Assembly (NCBI RefSeq): GCF_006442795.2
Contig: NZ_CP083956.1
Location: forward strand, 4,255,501 to 4,319,500
Direction of reading: 5' to 3'
Length of the DNA stretch: 64,000 nt
DNA from: Mesorhizobium sp. B1-1-8
GTDB taxonomy: Bacteria; Pseudomonadota; Alphaproteobacteria; Rhizobiales; Rhizobiaceae
Shown here: in pieces, positions 29,823-38,637 of the stretch
How the letters are laid out: the number at the start of each line of letters is the position of its first letter
Numbering within the stretch: the first letter of the stretch is position 1
The notes under the pieces: model-generated
What the model saw: only the letters and a program-made list of their open reading frames with translations
Told to the model about the DNA's origin: nothing
The model's database searches: none
Made by a program: the position numbers and the translations under genes

Positions 29823-30335
29823 TCAGCTCTTTAAAGCACGGTAGTGCAGGCGCAGCGTTGGACTACGCCTGTCGTCTATTCCCAGGAGACTCAATCGAAG
29901 ATCGGATGCGACCGGCGCCACCATCGGAATGCCTTTCGCAACGACTACAGGCTCGATTGCCAAAACCACCTCGTCGATTAGCCCCTCCTGAACGAATGCG
30001 GCGTTGAGCTGCGAACCACCGGCCAGCAAAATTCTGTTCGATCCAGGCCGCGTCAGAAGTGCAACCGCTTCCTGCGGCGACGACGCGCGGATAGAACCCG
30101 GCTGGGTGGCGAACATGGTGTCCCGCGTCACGACGACCAATGGCAGTTCGGCAAACTGGCGGCGTACGGATTGTTCGAAGAGCTGATGTGTCACGCGGCC
30201 CCAAATGATGCCGTCACAGGCGCCAGCGAGCTCGAGAAACATCTCCCAATCAGTCTTCGACAGGAAGTCTTCCGATCGATCCTCGCGCGCGGCCATCCCG
30301 TTCAATGAGACGGCCATCCACAGCGTGACAGTCAT
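29823..30335 (-). CDS. RibD C-terminal/dihydrofolate-reductase-like protein
   Basis: 170 residues. The start TVTLWMAVSLNGMAA, the GIIWGRVTHQL helix and ILLAGGSQLNAAFVQEGLIDEV match the RibD C-terminal reductase family, which binds NADPH at the GGSQL turn. The substrate is unknown. It lies between two phage-related modules and may be cargo. Confidence 0.85.
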   Translation of the reverse strand: MTVTLWMAVSLNGMAAREDRSEDFLSKTDWEMFLELAGACDGIIWGRVTHQLFEQSVRRQFAELPLVVVTRDTMFATQPGSIRASSPQEAVALLTRPGSNRILLAGGSQLNAAFVQEGLIDEVVLAIEPVVVAKGIPMVAPVASDLRLSLLGIDDRRSPTLRLHYRALKS

Positions 30336-30472
30336 GACGACCCCCGCCTCTCGAATGCGATGGCTCCAAACTACCGCGACAGCGTCGCTCCGAAACCGCG
30401 CCGTGCCTTCAGGTCAAGACGCCGGCCTTGAACCGTATTTGCCTGGATGAAGATATAATTAGAGATTGCTGA

Positions 30473-30541
30473 TGCCAAGGACGGAATCGAACCGGCATCA
30501 TGATTTTCAGTCATGTGCTCAACCAACTGAGCTACCTGGGC
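30473..30541 (-). tRNA. Degenerate tRNA-Phe(GAA)-like sequence
   Basis: Reading the minus strand, GCCCAGG pairs with CCTTGGC (one mismatch), GCTC-AGTTGGTT-GAGC forms a D arm, and CATGA-CTGAAAA-TCATG gives a perfect anticodon arm with anticodon GAA. The variable loop and T arm are shortened to about 69 bases in total, with a T-stem mismatch and no encoded CCA. It is probably a pseudo-tRNA or remnant of an attachment site rather than a working tRNA. Confidence 0.5.
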
Positions 30542-30668
30542 GAGAGCCCGAGCCTGCTTATGTACGCGGGAGGCACGTCACCTACGATCACCCATACCCA
30601 CGAAGGTACATTTGGACCGGCTGGCACGAATTCAAACAGAAAGACATATATAACGCCTTCGAGGCAAT

Positions 30669-30898
30669 TTGAAGTCGCTCATTTTCGCTGTGGTTGCAGT
30701 GCTGGCATTGCCATGTGGGGTAGCCTGGTCGGATGGTTGGATCAGCCGGAAACTCTGACGAAGAGCTGCCCCAAGGGCGTGCTCTTCAAAGCATTTGAGT
30801 CGGGGGTTGTCGTAACAGTCATCAGACAAGGCTCCGGCGAGGCCTGCTTCTCGGATGATTGCTCCCACCTGCAGGCGGCCACGGCAGCGGAGTTGTGA
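30669..30898 (+). pseudogene. Frameshifted small secreted protein
   Basis: A TTG-started signal peptide (LKSLIFAVVAVLALPCGVAW) runs to a stop near 30755. A +1-shifted frame continues with KSCPKGVLFKAFESGVVVTV and a CFSDDC end. Together they would make one Cys-containing secreted protein, so a frameshift is likely, but the start is weak. Confidence 0.3.
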
Positions 30899-31123
30899 CG
30901 AAAGGAGGCGAACATGGATTCATCGCCGGTCAATGCTCTCTTACATGTTCGCGGTAAATCCGAATATCGTTAAGAACTTCGAGTGGAGGCCGGCTGAAAT
31001 CGCATCCACCACATTCTACACCGTCCGCACCGATGATGGCGCCGAGGTGGACTTCATGCTTGACGATATTGGGTGCGCTCCTTAGTCCGGCGAAGACTGC
31101 TACCTGCACCGACTTCGCTGGAC

Positions 31124-31564
31124 TCAACCGTGCTCTTCTCGATCGTCGAACGGTTTGAAGCTGGCTAAAGGAAGCCCCAGTTCATCCAGCACGTCCAGGA
31201 TGCGCTCCGACATGACGAGATGGAGATTCGAGGCGATGCCGAAGTCGTCACGACCTGCCTTTCCATCTACCTTCAGCCAGACAAGCGGTGGGAGCTTTAC
31301 GTTGGAAAAGACGTCGCGAAAATTATCGGAGATTGTGATTTCGACGTCTGCGAATGTAGCGCCGGAGAAGCCGGCTTTTATCAAGGCGCGCTTGGCCTCC
31401 TCCGTCACAAGAAAGCAAGGAAAGCTTTCTATGAGAACGTCGCCCGGCCAGCCATCGATCTGATAGACGAGTTTGCTTACGATCGGCGGATGTACGCTTC
31501 TGTCCATAACAGTTCCGCGATCCATTCCGCCGGCACTAACGGGATCTACGTAAAAGTATTTCAT
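31124..31564 (-). CDS. Immunity-type protein resembling DUF1629/Imm11
   Basis: About 146 residues. The middle strand-rich part ends PPLVWLKVDGKAGRDDFGIA, followed by LHLVMSERILDVLDELG; this resembles the DUF1629/Imm11 immunity group found with contact-delivered toxins. It is the last gene of the run after toxin gene 1 and probably protects against another toxin or an earlier C-terminus. No partner toxin is seen beside it. Confidence 0.55.
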   Translation of the reverse strand: MKYFYVDPVSAGGMDRGTVMDRSVHPPIVSKLVYQIDGWPGDVLIESFPCFLVTEEAKRALIKAGFSGATFADVEITISDNFRDVFSNVKLPPLVWLKVDGKAGRDDFGIASNLHLVMSERILDVLDELGLPLASFKPFDDREEHG

Positions 31565-31659
31565 CATTCACCTATTGGAGAACAGATGCCCGTACTTCTT
31601 GTCGATTTCGGTGGCTTATTAACCTGCTGACGGGTACCTATCGGCAGCCTCACCGCCGC

Positions 31660-31851
31660 CTACTCTTCCGGCCGCGCCGCCTTACGCAGAATCCCGATAG
31701 CTCGATTCCAGTAGCGTACCGCTTCAAAATGCTCTTGTCTGGTCAACCAGGTTTTGTTCTCCAAACTGACTGCATCGCCCCCGACGATAATGGGTGTAAT
31801 CTCAAACAGTTCCATGCCCTTAGGGCGCGAATATCCGTTCTGGTCGCTCAT
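31660..31851 (-). CDS. Miniprotein resembling the HNH toxin C-terminus
   Basis: 63 residues. ELFEITPIIVGGDAVSLENK then WLTRQEHFEAVRYWNRAI lines up with the last 45 residues of the adjacent toxin (VHEINPVRFGG..., LSRDVHRQQATPWWNQL). Conserved positions are E-I-x-P, G-G, N-K, L-[ST]-R, the His and W-N. The first catalytic-type His of the toxin is Phe here. It starts two bases after the stop of the SMI1 gene. It may be a catalytically dead mimic, a second antitoxin or a leftover toxin tail. Confidence 0.6.
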   Translation of the reverse strand: MSDQNGYSRPKGMELFEITPIIVGGDAVSLENKTWLTRQEHFEAVRYWNRAIGILRKAARPEE

Positions 31852-31853
31852 TT

Positions 31854-32243
31854 TCAGGCCGCCAACCAAGCAAATAGATCGGCGAGGTCACGCGCTATTG
31901 TCTCAGCGGATTGCCGATCCATACCTATGAATGGGATGCGCACGATTGGCATGGCTGGATCTTCGGTGTCAAAGCCATAGCCTTCACCACCGCCGTTCGA
32001 TGCGAATAAGAGGATGCCCGGCGCATATTTTTCAACCTCATATTCTCGATTGAAGTCAGCCAATTCTTCAGCTTTAAAGAAAATAATGTAGTTATCGTGG
32101 ACGAAGCCTTCACCTCCATTATGCTTTTTGAGGAAGTCGGTGTAATCCTTGGGCAGATCGACTCCCAAGCGTGCAGACAGTCCGTCAACGACTGCGGATT
32201 CAGCCGGCGCGTCAAACTGTCCCTCGGTTAAGATATATCTCAC
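31854..32243 (-). CDS. SMI1/KNR4 (SUKH) family immunity protein
   Basis: 129 residues. RLGVDLPKDYTDFLKKHNGGEGF is the hallmark SUKH N-terminal block, followed by LADFNREYEVEKYAPGILLFASNGGGEGYGFD. SUKH proteins are the commonest immunity family for bacterial polymorphic nuclease toxins. The ATG overlaps the toxin stop as ATGA, so the pair is translationally coupled, the usual toxin-immunity layout. Confidence 0.9.
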   Translation of the reverse strand: MRYILTEGQFDAPAESAVVDGLSARLGVDLPKDYTDFLKKHNGGEGFVHDNYIIFFKAEELADFNREYEVEKYAPGILLFASNGGGEGYGFDTEDPAMPIVRIPFIGMDRQSAETIARDLADLFAWLAA

Positions 32244-34669
32244 TGTGGTCCTCCCAAGTCTTTAAGTAGCTGATTCCACCATGGCGTAGCCTGTTGTCGA
32301 TGGACATCGCGAGACAGAACGATCTTGTTGGTCGGGTCAATCGGATTCCCGCCAAACCTCACCGGATTGATTTCATGCACATCCACAGACTGACCGACAA
32401 GCCCTTGCTCTCGGCGAATGATGCGGTTGGCCTTGTTGGCGGCGTTTCTAGCAGCATTGTATTCTGTACCCTCTAACAATCTGAATGGCCCTTTCGGCTT
32501 CGGAATTAACGCCGGATAGCCTGTCCAATCTGAAATCGAGAAACTACCTGAGGGGAGATCTGACCCAACCTTGCGTAGATCGTCTACGCTTCTGTAAAGA
32601 TCTGCACCTTCAGAAAGAACCTCTTCCGTCGAGTTTGCGAGTTTGCCGCTGCTGCCGCGAACAAGTACCTCAGCCCCTTCAGCCAGCCCTTCAGGCCGCT
32701 TCGAAACATGCAAGAGTTCCCTAACTGAGGGACCGGCAAAGATGGGAGCCGCTAAGCGGTCCGCCGCGATCACACTCATCGACTCAATCGCTTGCGGCAT
32801 CCCTTTCTCGGCAACAGTAGCTCGACCAAAGGCGGGCCACGGTATCGCCCAGCTCAATGCATCAGATCCCTGATGCATCATCAGATTCTCAACTCGGTTC
32901 GCCGGCTTGTAGTAGGCATCCGTGAAATCGGGAGGGCTGATCCTTGCCTGGTTATTGCCGTTGGCAGCCAAGGTAACTGCGTCGGCAGCGAGTTCGGCCG
33001 CCCCGATACCCGCATTCGCAACGGCCTTGCCAAGCCCCTTGGCCTGCGATGCCAACACTGAACGCGTCGACATAGGCCTGTAGCCAGATTCAACTGGTAT
33101 AATCCAGCCCAGATCGGCATCGGCCAGTTGCCGCGCCACGGCTGCTCGAGCGACAGGGCCGGACGTTCCTGCAAGCAGCGCGCTTATCTTCGCATTTTTG
33201 TCCTGCTGATAACTGCTCTTGCTGTCATAATTATTCGAGAGATCGCGGAGAAAGGATTGCGGCACGGGTTGAAGGTTCTCGATACCCAAGTGTTCCTGCG
33301 CGGCGATGGTCATCGCGACCGCCTTGTCATAGGCGTCCTTGTCGTAGCCGTTTGGATCCTCAAGCCCTCCACCGATCACGGCCTTCCAGGCGGCATCGAT
33401 ATTCGGGAACGCTTCTCTGACGAAGCCGCCGGCATCGGCTCGCCTGTGGTTCATGACCAGCCCCGCTGCAACAGCTGTCGCCTCGCGGCGGTCCTGGTCT
33501 TTCTGCGAACCGCTCGGCCCCGAATCGGCATCGCGAAGCGCGGCGTGGATCGCTTGGTTCGACATGATGCGCATGCCGAAAACCTGACGGCCGACATCGG
33601 CCCGCCAGTCGAAAGCCCGGAAGCGTTCGTCGCCCTCCTCAAGGCCAAAGGCGATCCTGAAGGCGTCCCGGCCGGGCATCTTGCCGGAATATGTGCCAGT
33701 CCTTGCGATATCGTCCGGCGCGTTCTGCTCGGCGAGACCGAGTGCGGTGCGAATGTCAACCTGCTGAGCAGCTCTGGACACCTCCGCCTGTCGGGCCATC
33801 TCTGCCTGTTCGTTCTGCGGAACGTCGTCGCTGAACGCCTGTACGATCGCTTCGTCCGGCGTCTTGTTGCGGCGCCAATCGCCTTTTGCGGCGGCCTGCT
33901 CACGTTTGGAGGATATGGCGAGTTGCATCCGCACCGTTTCACCCATGCCGTCGCTCGCCGCCGGCCCGGCGCTCAGCACCTCGGCGGCACGGTGCGGGTC
34001 CTGCGCGATCAGCGCTTGCATCCGCGCCTTCGCCGTGCTGGCGCGCCAGGCTGCTTCGGCCTGCAGCCTGATCTGCGGATCGAGATCCATCTTGGCGAGA
34101 AGGTCGAGACCGGCCTGGCGAGAGGCATCGAAGGCGGCGGTGTCGTTCGGGTCGCTTTGCGCGATGTTTCTGAGCTCGGCGGTGTGAACCTCCGACACCT
34201 GATCCTGCTCATATTGCTTGCGGCGCTGAATTTGCTGGACCGCCATGCGTATAGCGCCGGCCTCTCGCAGCGCTTCCTTGCGGCTGGCGAGACCGGCGCG
34301 CAGTTCGGGCGGCGCCTGCTTCAGGAAATTGCCGAACAGCGTGTCGAACTGGCCGGTCTTCACCACCTGGCCAGTGTACGGATCGACCTGGCCGTACATG
34401 GCTTCGTGCAGGCCGGCGCCGTCGGCGGGGGAATTGGCTACCGTCTCGGCCTCAGCCTGGGCAAGCTCGCCGTTCAACCGGCGCGCGGCGATCTCAGTGT
34501 CGAAGGCCTGCTGCTGCGCCTTGCGCTGCTCGTAACGCTCGGCGGCGGCCTGCCACCTGTCGCCGAACTGCTGCATCGCCTCGCCCACCGGCGAGGAGTC
34601 CGGATATTGGACCACATTGCCGGTATCGAGCCGGCGCTCGCCGACGAACAGGGGGATGGTGTGGACCAT
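32240..34669 (-). CDS. Virion internal protein with HNH-like C-terminal toxin domain
   Basis: 809 residues. Residues 1-250 are a charged, helical, virion-type region (MVHTIPLFVGERRLDTGN...; QKAQQQAFDTEIAARRL...) nearly identical in the proteins at 47408-50119 and 59090-59539. The middle is Ala-rich, with a hydrophobic GLGKAVANAGIGAAELAADA patch. The end carries an HNH-like motif: H765-E-I-N-P, FGGNPIDPTNKIVL and H790, then PWWNQL. A SUKH immunity gene follows with a 4-base overlap. It follows the gp14-like gene by one base, the place of an ejection protein. Delivery through the virion is inferred. Confidence 0.75.
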   Translation of the reverse strand: MVHTIPLFVGERRLDTGNVVQYPDSSPVGEAMQQFGDRWQAAAERYEQRKAQQQAFDTEIAARRLNGELAQAEAETVANSPADGAGLHEAMYGQVDPYTGQVVKTGQFDTLFGNFLKQAPPELRAGLASRKEALREAGAIRMAVQQIQRRKQYEQDQVSEVHTAELRNIAQSDPNDTAAFDASRQAGLDLLAKMDLDPQIRLQAEAAWRASTAKARMQALIAQDPHRAAEVLSAGPAASDGMGETVRMQLAISSKREQAAAKGDWRRNKTPDEAIVQAFSDDVPQNEQAEMARQAEVSRAAQQVDIRTALGLAEQNAPDDIARTGTYSGKMPGRDAFRIAFGLEEGDERFRAFDWRADVGRQVFGMRIMSNQAIHAALRDADSGPSGSQKDQDRREATAVAAGLVMNHRRADAGGFVREAFPNIDAAWKAVIGGGLEDPNGYDKDAYDKAVAMTIAAQEHLGIENLQPVPQSFLRDLSNNYDSKSSYQQDKNAKISALLAGTSGPVARAAVARQLADADLGWIIPVESGYRPMSTRSVLASQAKGLGKAVANAGIGAAELAADAVTLAANGNNQARISPPDFTDAYYKPANRVENLMMHQGSDALSWAIPWPAFGRATVAEKGMPQAIESMSVIAADRLAAPIFAGPSVRELLHVSKRPEGLAEGAEVLVRGSSGKLANSTEEVLSEGADLYRSVDDLRKVGSDLPSGSFSISDWTGYPALIPKPKGPFRLLEGTEYNAARNAANKANRIIRREQGLVGQSVDVHEINPVRFGGNPIDPTNKIVLSRDVHRQQATPWWNQLLKDLGGPQ

Positions 34670-34670
34670 T

Positions 34671-35183
34671 TCAATAGAGCCCCGCATATCCGCCGGCGAT
34701 GGCCCTGCTCGCCCGAGGCGAGAGCGACGATCCGCCGAAGGTCACAGCTTTGGCCGGGTCATAGAGGCCTGACAGCCCATCGATGAGGTTGTTGCCGGCT
34801 TTGAAGATCGAGGCCGCCATCGCCTGTTTGCCTTGGAAGCGCGAGATGGCGGCCTGGGTGTTGAGGTTGTTTTGGCGCAGGCGTGAGTTGTACAGAGTCG
34901 CGTCGAGGTCGATCTGACCCTGGCGGGCGTTGGCCGCCAGCACCTCGGTCGGCGAGCCGGCAATGCCGACGCCCGATGCGCCGGCCTGAGCGCGCGCCTG
35001 CGCCTCGAGCAGATCCTGCTTGTGGCGCTCCTGGCTCCGCTCGAAGGCGGCACTTTGTGCGTCCGCCTGCGCTTGCTGCTCGTAGGCCTTGGCCTGGTAG
35101 TTGGCCAATTGCTGTTGCTGAGCCCCCTGCATCAGGGCGCCGCCGACCGAAATGGCCGTGCCGAGAAGGGCTAATGTGCACAT
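34671..35183 (-). CDS. Internal virion protein, T7 gp14-like
   Basis: 170 residues starting MCTLALLGTAISVGGALMQG, then long helices rich in Gln/Ala (QQQLANYQAKAYEQQAQADA). A short Met-Cys-hydrophobic start followed by coiled helices resembles T7 gp14, which leaves the capsid at infection to form a channel. It sits directly before the toxin-bearing internal protein and co-directional with it. The family call is by architecture. Confidence 0.6.
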   Translation of the reverse strand: MCTLALLGTAISVGGALMQGAQQQQLANYQAKAYEQQAQADAQSAAFERSQERHKQDLLEAQARAQAGASGVGIAGSPTEVLAANARQGQIDLDATLYNSRLRQNNLNTQAAISRFQGKQAMAASIFKAGNNLIDGLSGLYDPAKAVTFGGSSLSPRASRAIAGGYAGLY

Positions 35184-35186
35184 GGT

Positions 35187-35831
35187 TCAGCCTCGCCGGG
35201 TCTTGGGTTTCTTGGCCGCCACGGGCGCCCGCAGCGACGGGCGCGGGTCAAGCGCGCCGCCGGGACCGATTAGCGCCAGCAGCAGCCGGTCGGCCTCGAG
35301 ACCGGCGCGGCTGAGGCGCGCGGGCGCCGCTGCGCGCGGGCCGGCCATGGCAGCGCGGCGGGCGGCAGCCAGGTTTATCCTCAGGCGCGGCAGGCCGGCG
35401 GCATCGAACAGGCCGTTGGCGGTGGCAATCGCGCGCGTCAGCGCATCGGCCTCGAACAGTTCCTCGCGCAGTTGCTCGACCAGCCGGCGGGCGGCGCGCC
35501 AGCGGGCGCCCAGCAATGCCGCCTTGCCCTCGATCTCTTCGCCCAGCGCCTCGATATCGGCGCGGGCCTCGCTCTCGGCCGCGGCGGCACGACGGCTGCT
35601 TGCGGCGGCGATGGTTTTTTCCAGCATCGCGATGGCCATGTTGCAGTCGTCGAGCCTGGCTCGCGCGGCGGCGAGATCGCCATCGCCCAGAATGGCGCGG
35701 TCCTCCGCCTGCTGAAGGTCGCGGCGGCTGGCGACGGCGCAGCTCAGGTCGGTGTCGAGCAAGGCGATGACGGCGGCGAAATCCGCAGCTGTCCGCGCCC
35801 TGCCGAGATGCTCGGCATGGGGGAGTGTCAT
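35187..35831 (-). CDS. Phage coiled-coil protein
   Basis: 214 residues from the ATG at 35831 (MTLPHAEHLGRARTAADFAA). Two long Ala/Glu/Arg helices (about residues 60-150) and a basic tail PVAAKKPKTRRG. No family recognised. It lies between the tail-tube gene and the gp14-like gene, so it is probably an internal or tail-associated virion protein. Confidence 0.6.
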   Translation of the reverse strand: MTLPHAEHLGRARTAADFAAVIALLDTDLSCAVASRRDLQQAEDRAILGDGDLAAARARLDDCNMAIAMLEKTIAAASSRRAAAAESEARADIEALGEEIEGKAALLGARWRAARRLVEQLREELFEADALTRAIATANGLFDAAGLPRLRINLAAARRAAMAGPRAAAPARLSRAGLEADRLLLALIGPGGALDPRPSLRAPVAAKKPKTRRG

Positions 35832-35857
35832 TGGGGTGGGTTCCTTGGTGGTTGGAA

Positions 35858-36156
35858 TCTCCCCCCTCGAGGGGGAGATGTCGCCGAAGGCGACAGAGGG
35901 GGTCGCCGCGCATAGAGCGCCAACTTCGTTCGTCATAGGTCGCGTCAGGACGAACCAACCCCCTCTGGCTGCCCGTCCTCCGCAGCAGCTGCGGAGGGTG
36001 GACCGGCCATCTCCCCCTCAAGTGGGGAGATCAGCAGCATCGAGGAGGTCGCCGCGCGTGAAGCGCCGGCGCCTTTCGGTCGCGAGGCGGTCGAGCCCGG
36101 TCGAACCGACCCCCTCTGTCGCCTTCGGCGACATCTCCCCCTCAAGGGGGGAGATG
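35858..36156. repeat. Cluster of RIME-like palindromic repeats
   Basis: Three blocks of the type TCTCCCCCTC-AAG-GGGGGAGA, each with CCCCCTCTGTCGCCTTCGGCGACATC-like arms, and a CCGCAGCAGCTGCGG stem between. Same family as at 42326, 52966 and 62360. Fills the gap between two virion genes; no gene is seen. Confidence 0.7.
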
Positions 36157-38637
36157 TTACGGCTCCGCCTCGAATACCGGCGTGAACGCCCGTATCGTGC
36201 AGGGCGTCGGGTTGACGTGCCGGATCCTCACCCGGCCCTGCCCCTCCCAGCTGTCGTCGATCGGCACCTCGATATTGCCGGTGTAGAGCTTTGCCTTGCC
36301 GTCGGGCGCGACGATCGAGGGCATGCGCACGGCCTCCCAGCGGCCGCGCAGGAAGGACTGCACCTGAAGCCCGGTCGTGTCGGTTTCGAGCAGCGACAGG
36401 ATCAACTTTGCCACCTTCTTGCGGCGGCCGATGAGCGAGCCGTCCTGGCCGCCGACGTCGAGTTCCAGCGTGTCGGCCTCAGACTGGAATGGTAGACCTA
36501 CCTGCCATTTCGCCGCGGTGGCGCCGCCGGGCAAGGTCACCTGGCCCGAAGCGACGGTGAGCCCGCGAAAAACCTTGCCGCCGGCGAGCACGTCGACTTT
36601 TTGCCCATTGAGGTGGCCGAGGCCGGAGACGACGTTGACCGCAGCACCCGAATAGGTCAGGCCGCAATCGACCTGGAAGGCGTCCTCCAGCAGGCCGTAT
36701 TCGAAGGGCGGCTGCATGATCTCGATGAAGCGCTTGGTCACGCCGCCGATGGTGCGCTTGACGAACAGCCAGATGTCGTCGACGCCGTTCTGTCCGGGGG
36801 TTACCGCCGCACTTTCGACAATTGCCCAAGTCGTGGGATCAGGGGCGGAGCCCGAGAAGGTTCCACCAAGGCGGTGGCGGTGCATGCCGCGCACCTCCTG
36901 GCTTGGCTGGTGCGTATAGCCGCCAAGCTCGCCATTATCGAGCGGGAACCACAGCATCGGGTCCGGATCGGTCTGGAAGGCGAGCTCGACCACGCCCTGC
37001 TTGGCGATGTGTTCGGAAACCTGGCCGATATCGTCCGACTGGTAGCGGCCGGTCTGCACCTGGGTGAGCTCGGCAATGGCGCGGCGCGAGCGCGTGACAT
37101 AGAGGAAGGATTGCCCCGCATCCACCGGGCGGATGCGGGCGCAGCCGAGCGTGCGCGAGCGGCGGTTCTTGAACGAGGACGGCGTCAGCGCCTCGTCGAT
37201 GCCGGAGCCCGACAGCGCGCGGATGCCGCCGGAGGTGCCGATCAGCAGCGCGCCGTCGGAATCGGCGATCCAGACGATGTCGTTGGCCTGGCCGCCGCCG
37301 GCCTGGACGAATTCCAGCGCGTCATCGTCCTTTTCGCCCAGCGCGAAATTGTCGAAGTCGCCGGTGACCGACGCATACACCGAAAAGCGCCGGCTGAAGG
37401 CCAGGCGCTCCTCATAGAGCGAGCCGGACTCGACATATTTGCCGGGCACGAAGGTGCCCAGCCGCCAGCGCGTGATCGGGTTGGTGTTGGGCAAGGCATG
37501 GCCGTACAGCACGATTTTGACGACGGTGGTGCTGGTGCGGCTGGTGATCCTGGCCCAGCGCCAGACTCCGTCGGAACCAAGCAGCCGGATGGCGCGGCCG
37601 ACATCGGTGACCTGGAAGCCGGCGCCGTCATTGATGCCGGCGGTTCCCGATGCGGTGAGGTCGAAAGGCGTCTGGTCGGAAGCCGCGACGTGGAAGGCGA
37701 GTTCGGCGGCGATCGAATTGTTGGCGTCATCGCCGCCGCCGCCGCTGAAGACCAGCTGGTGGTATTCGAAGGCGGACTTGTTGGGGAAATCATAAAAGCG
37801 CGTCTCGCCGTTGCCCCAGCCGAGCTCGCCGGTGCGCGTGTCGAGCGTGGTCCAGGATACGCCGTCGTTCGAGCCCTGGATCTCCCATGCCGTGAAGAAG
37901 TCATAGGCCTGGGTGGCCTTGCTCGATGCCGTCAGCCAGTAGGCATCGACCACCCGCTGAGCGCCGCCGGCGGTGCGATAGCGAATGAAACCGTCGCCGC
38001 CGCCGGACAAGATGAGGTGCTGGGTCTTGTCGCGATCGAACATCTTGTAGTCGTCGGCGCTTGCGGCGGTCGCCGAAGCCGTGCCGGACGGCGTCGTGTT
38101 CGAGGTCATCTTCGGCGTCAAATGGCCGGTATCGGACGGCGTCAGCGTGGTCGCGGTGTCGTTGATGTCGTCATAGGGGCCGTCCTGGAACTCGAAATCG
38201 TCAAGCGTCCAGACGGTGTGCGCGGTGCGCGTCAGCACCTTGGGCGGATAGTTGCGGTGGGTGATCCACATCTGGTCGGCCGACTGCACAAAGGCAAGGT
38301 CGAACAGGTCGGCCTCCAGATAGGGCGAGGCGATCTCGACCGTGCCGACGCGCGCGCCATAGGCATAGACGCGGATGTAGAGGTCGCCGAACTCCAGGCA
38401 GTAGGCCTGGTCGGAGGAGAAGATGAAGGGAATGCCGCGCGTTTTCCTGGCCGAGTTCTTCACCTCGTTGACGAAGTAGGTGCCGCCGCGGGCCCGGATG
38501 CCGCCATGCGGCAGCGTGACGAAGTTCTCGCACTTCGCCAGCGCGGCGCGGTAAAGGTCGAGCGAGGCGCGGGAATGGAGCCTGGGCGAGATCTCGCCGC
38601 GGGTGAAGACATCCTGGATCGGATAAAGCGCCGTCAT
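36157..38637 (-). CDS. Podovirus tail tubular protein B-like
   Basis: 826 residues beginning MTALYPIQDVFTRGEISPRL, then LPHGGIRARGGTYFVNEVKN. This opening and the beta-rich repeated structure match the large tail tube/nozzle protein of podoviruses (T7 gp12 type). It would form the tail tip that the fibres attach to. Its ATG overlaps the stop of the tubular A-like gene as TAATG, and the two are normally adjacent in this order. Confidence 0.8.
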   Translation of the reverse strand: MTALYPIQDVFTRGEISPRLHSRASLDLYRAALAKCENFVTLPHGGIRARGGTYFVNEVKNSARKTRGIPFIFSSDQAYCLEFGDLYIRVYAYGARVGTVEIASPYLEADLFDLAFVQSADQMWITHRNYPPKVLTRTAHTVWTLDDFEFQDGPYDDINDTATTLTPSDTGHLTPKMTSNTTPSGTASATAASADDYKMFDRDKTQHLILSGGGDGFIRYRTAGGAQRVVDAYWLTASSKATQAYDFFTAWEIQGSNDGVSWTTLDTRTGELGWGNGETRFYDFPNKSAFEYHQLVFSGGGGDDANNSIAAELAFHVAASDQTPFDLTASGTAGINDGAGFQVTDVGRAIRLLGSDGVWRWARITSRTSTTVVKIVLYGHALPNTNPITRWRLGTFVPGKYVESGSLYEERLAFSRRFSVYASVTGDFDNFALGEKDDDALEFVQAGGGQANDIVWIADSDGALLIGTSGGIRALSGSGIDEALTPSSFKNRRSRTLGCARIRPVDAGQSFLYVTRSRRAIAELTQVQTGRYQSDDIGQVSEHIAKQGVVELAFQTDPDPMLWFPLDNGELGGYTHQPSQEVRGMHRHRLGGTFSGSAPDPTTWAIVESAAVTPGQNGVDDIWLFVKRTIGGVTKRFIEIMQPPFEYGLLEDAFQVDCGLTYSGAAVNVVSGLGHLNGQKVDVLAGGKVFRGLTVASGQVTLPGGATAAKWQVGLPFQSEADTLELDVGGQDGSLIGRRKKVAKLILSLLETDTTGLQVQSFLRGRWEAVRMPSIVAPDGKAKLYTGNIEVPIDDSWEGQGRVRIRHVNPTPCTIRAFTPVFEAEP

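Noticed and set aside
30855..31085. Plus-strand frame ending with a short hypothetical peptide
   Set aside because: Overlaps a possible frameshifted gene and has no supported start; too weak to list.
33128..34786. Long plus-strand frame opposite the toxin-carrying protein
   Set aside because: Same antisense pattern as above, and a similar frame appears opposite the paralogue at 49000-50146, as expected from the shared sequence.
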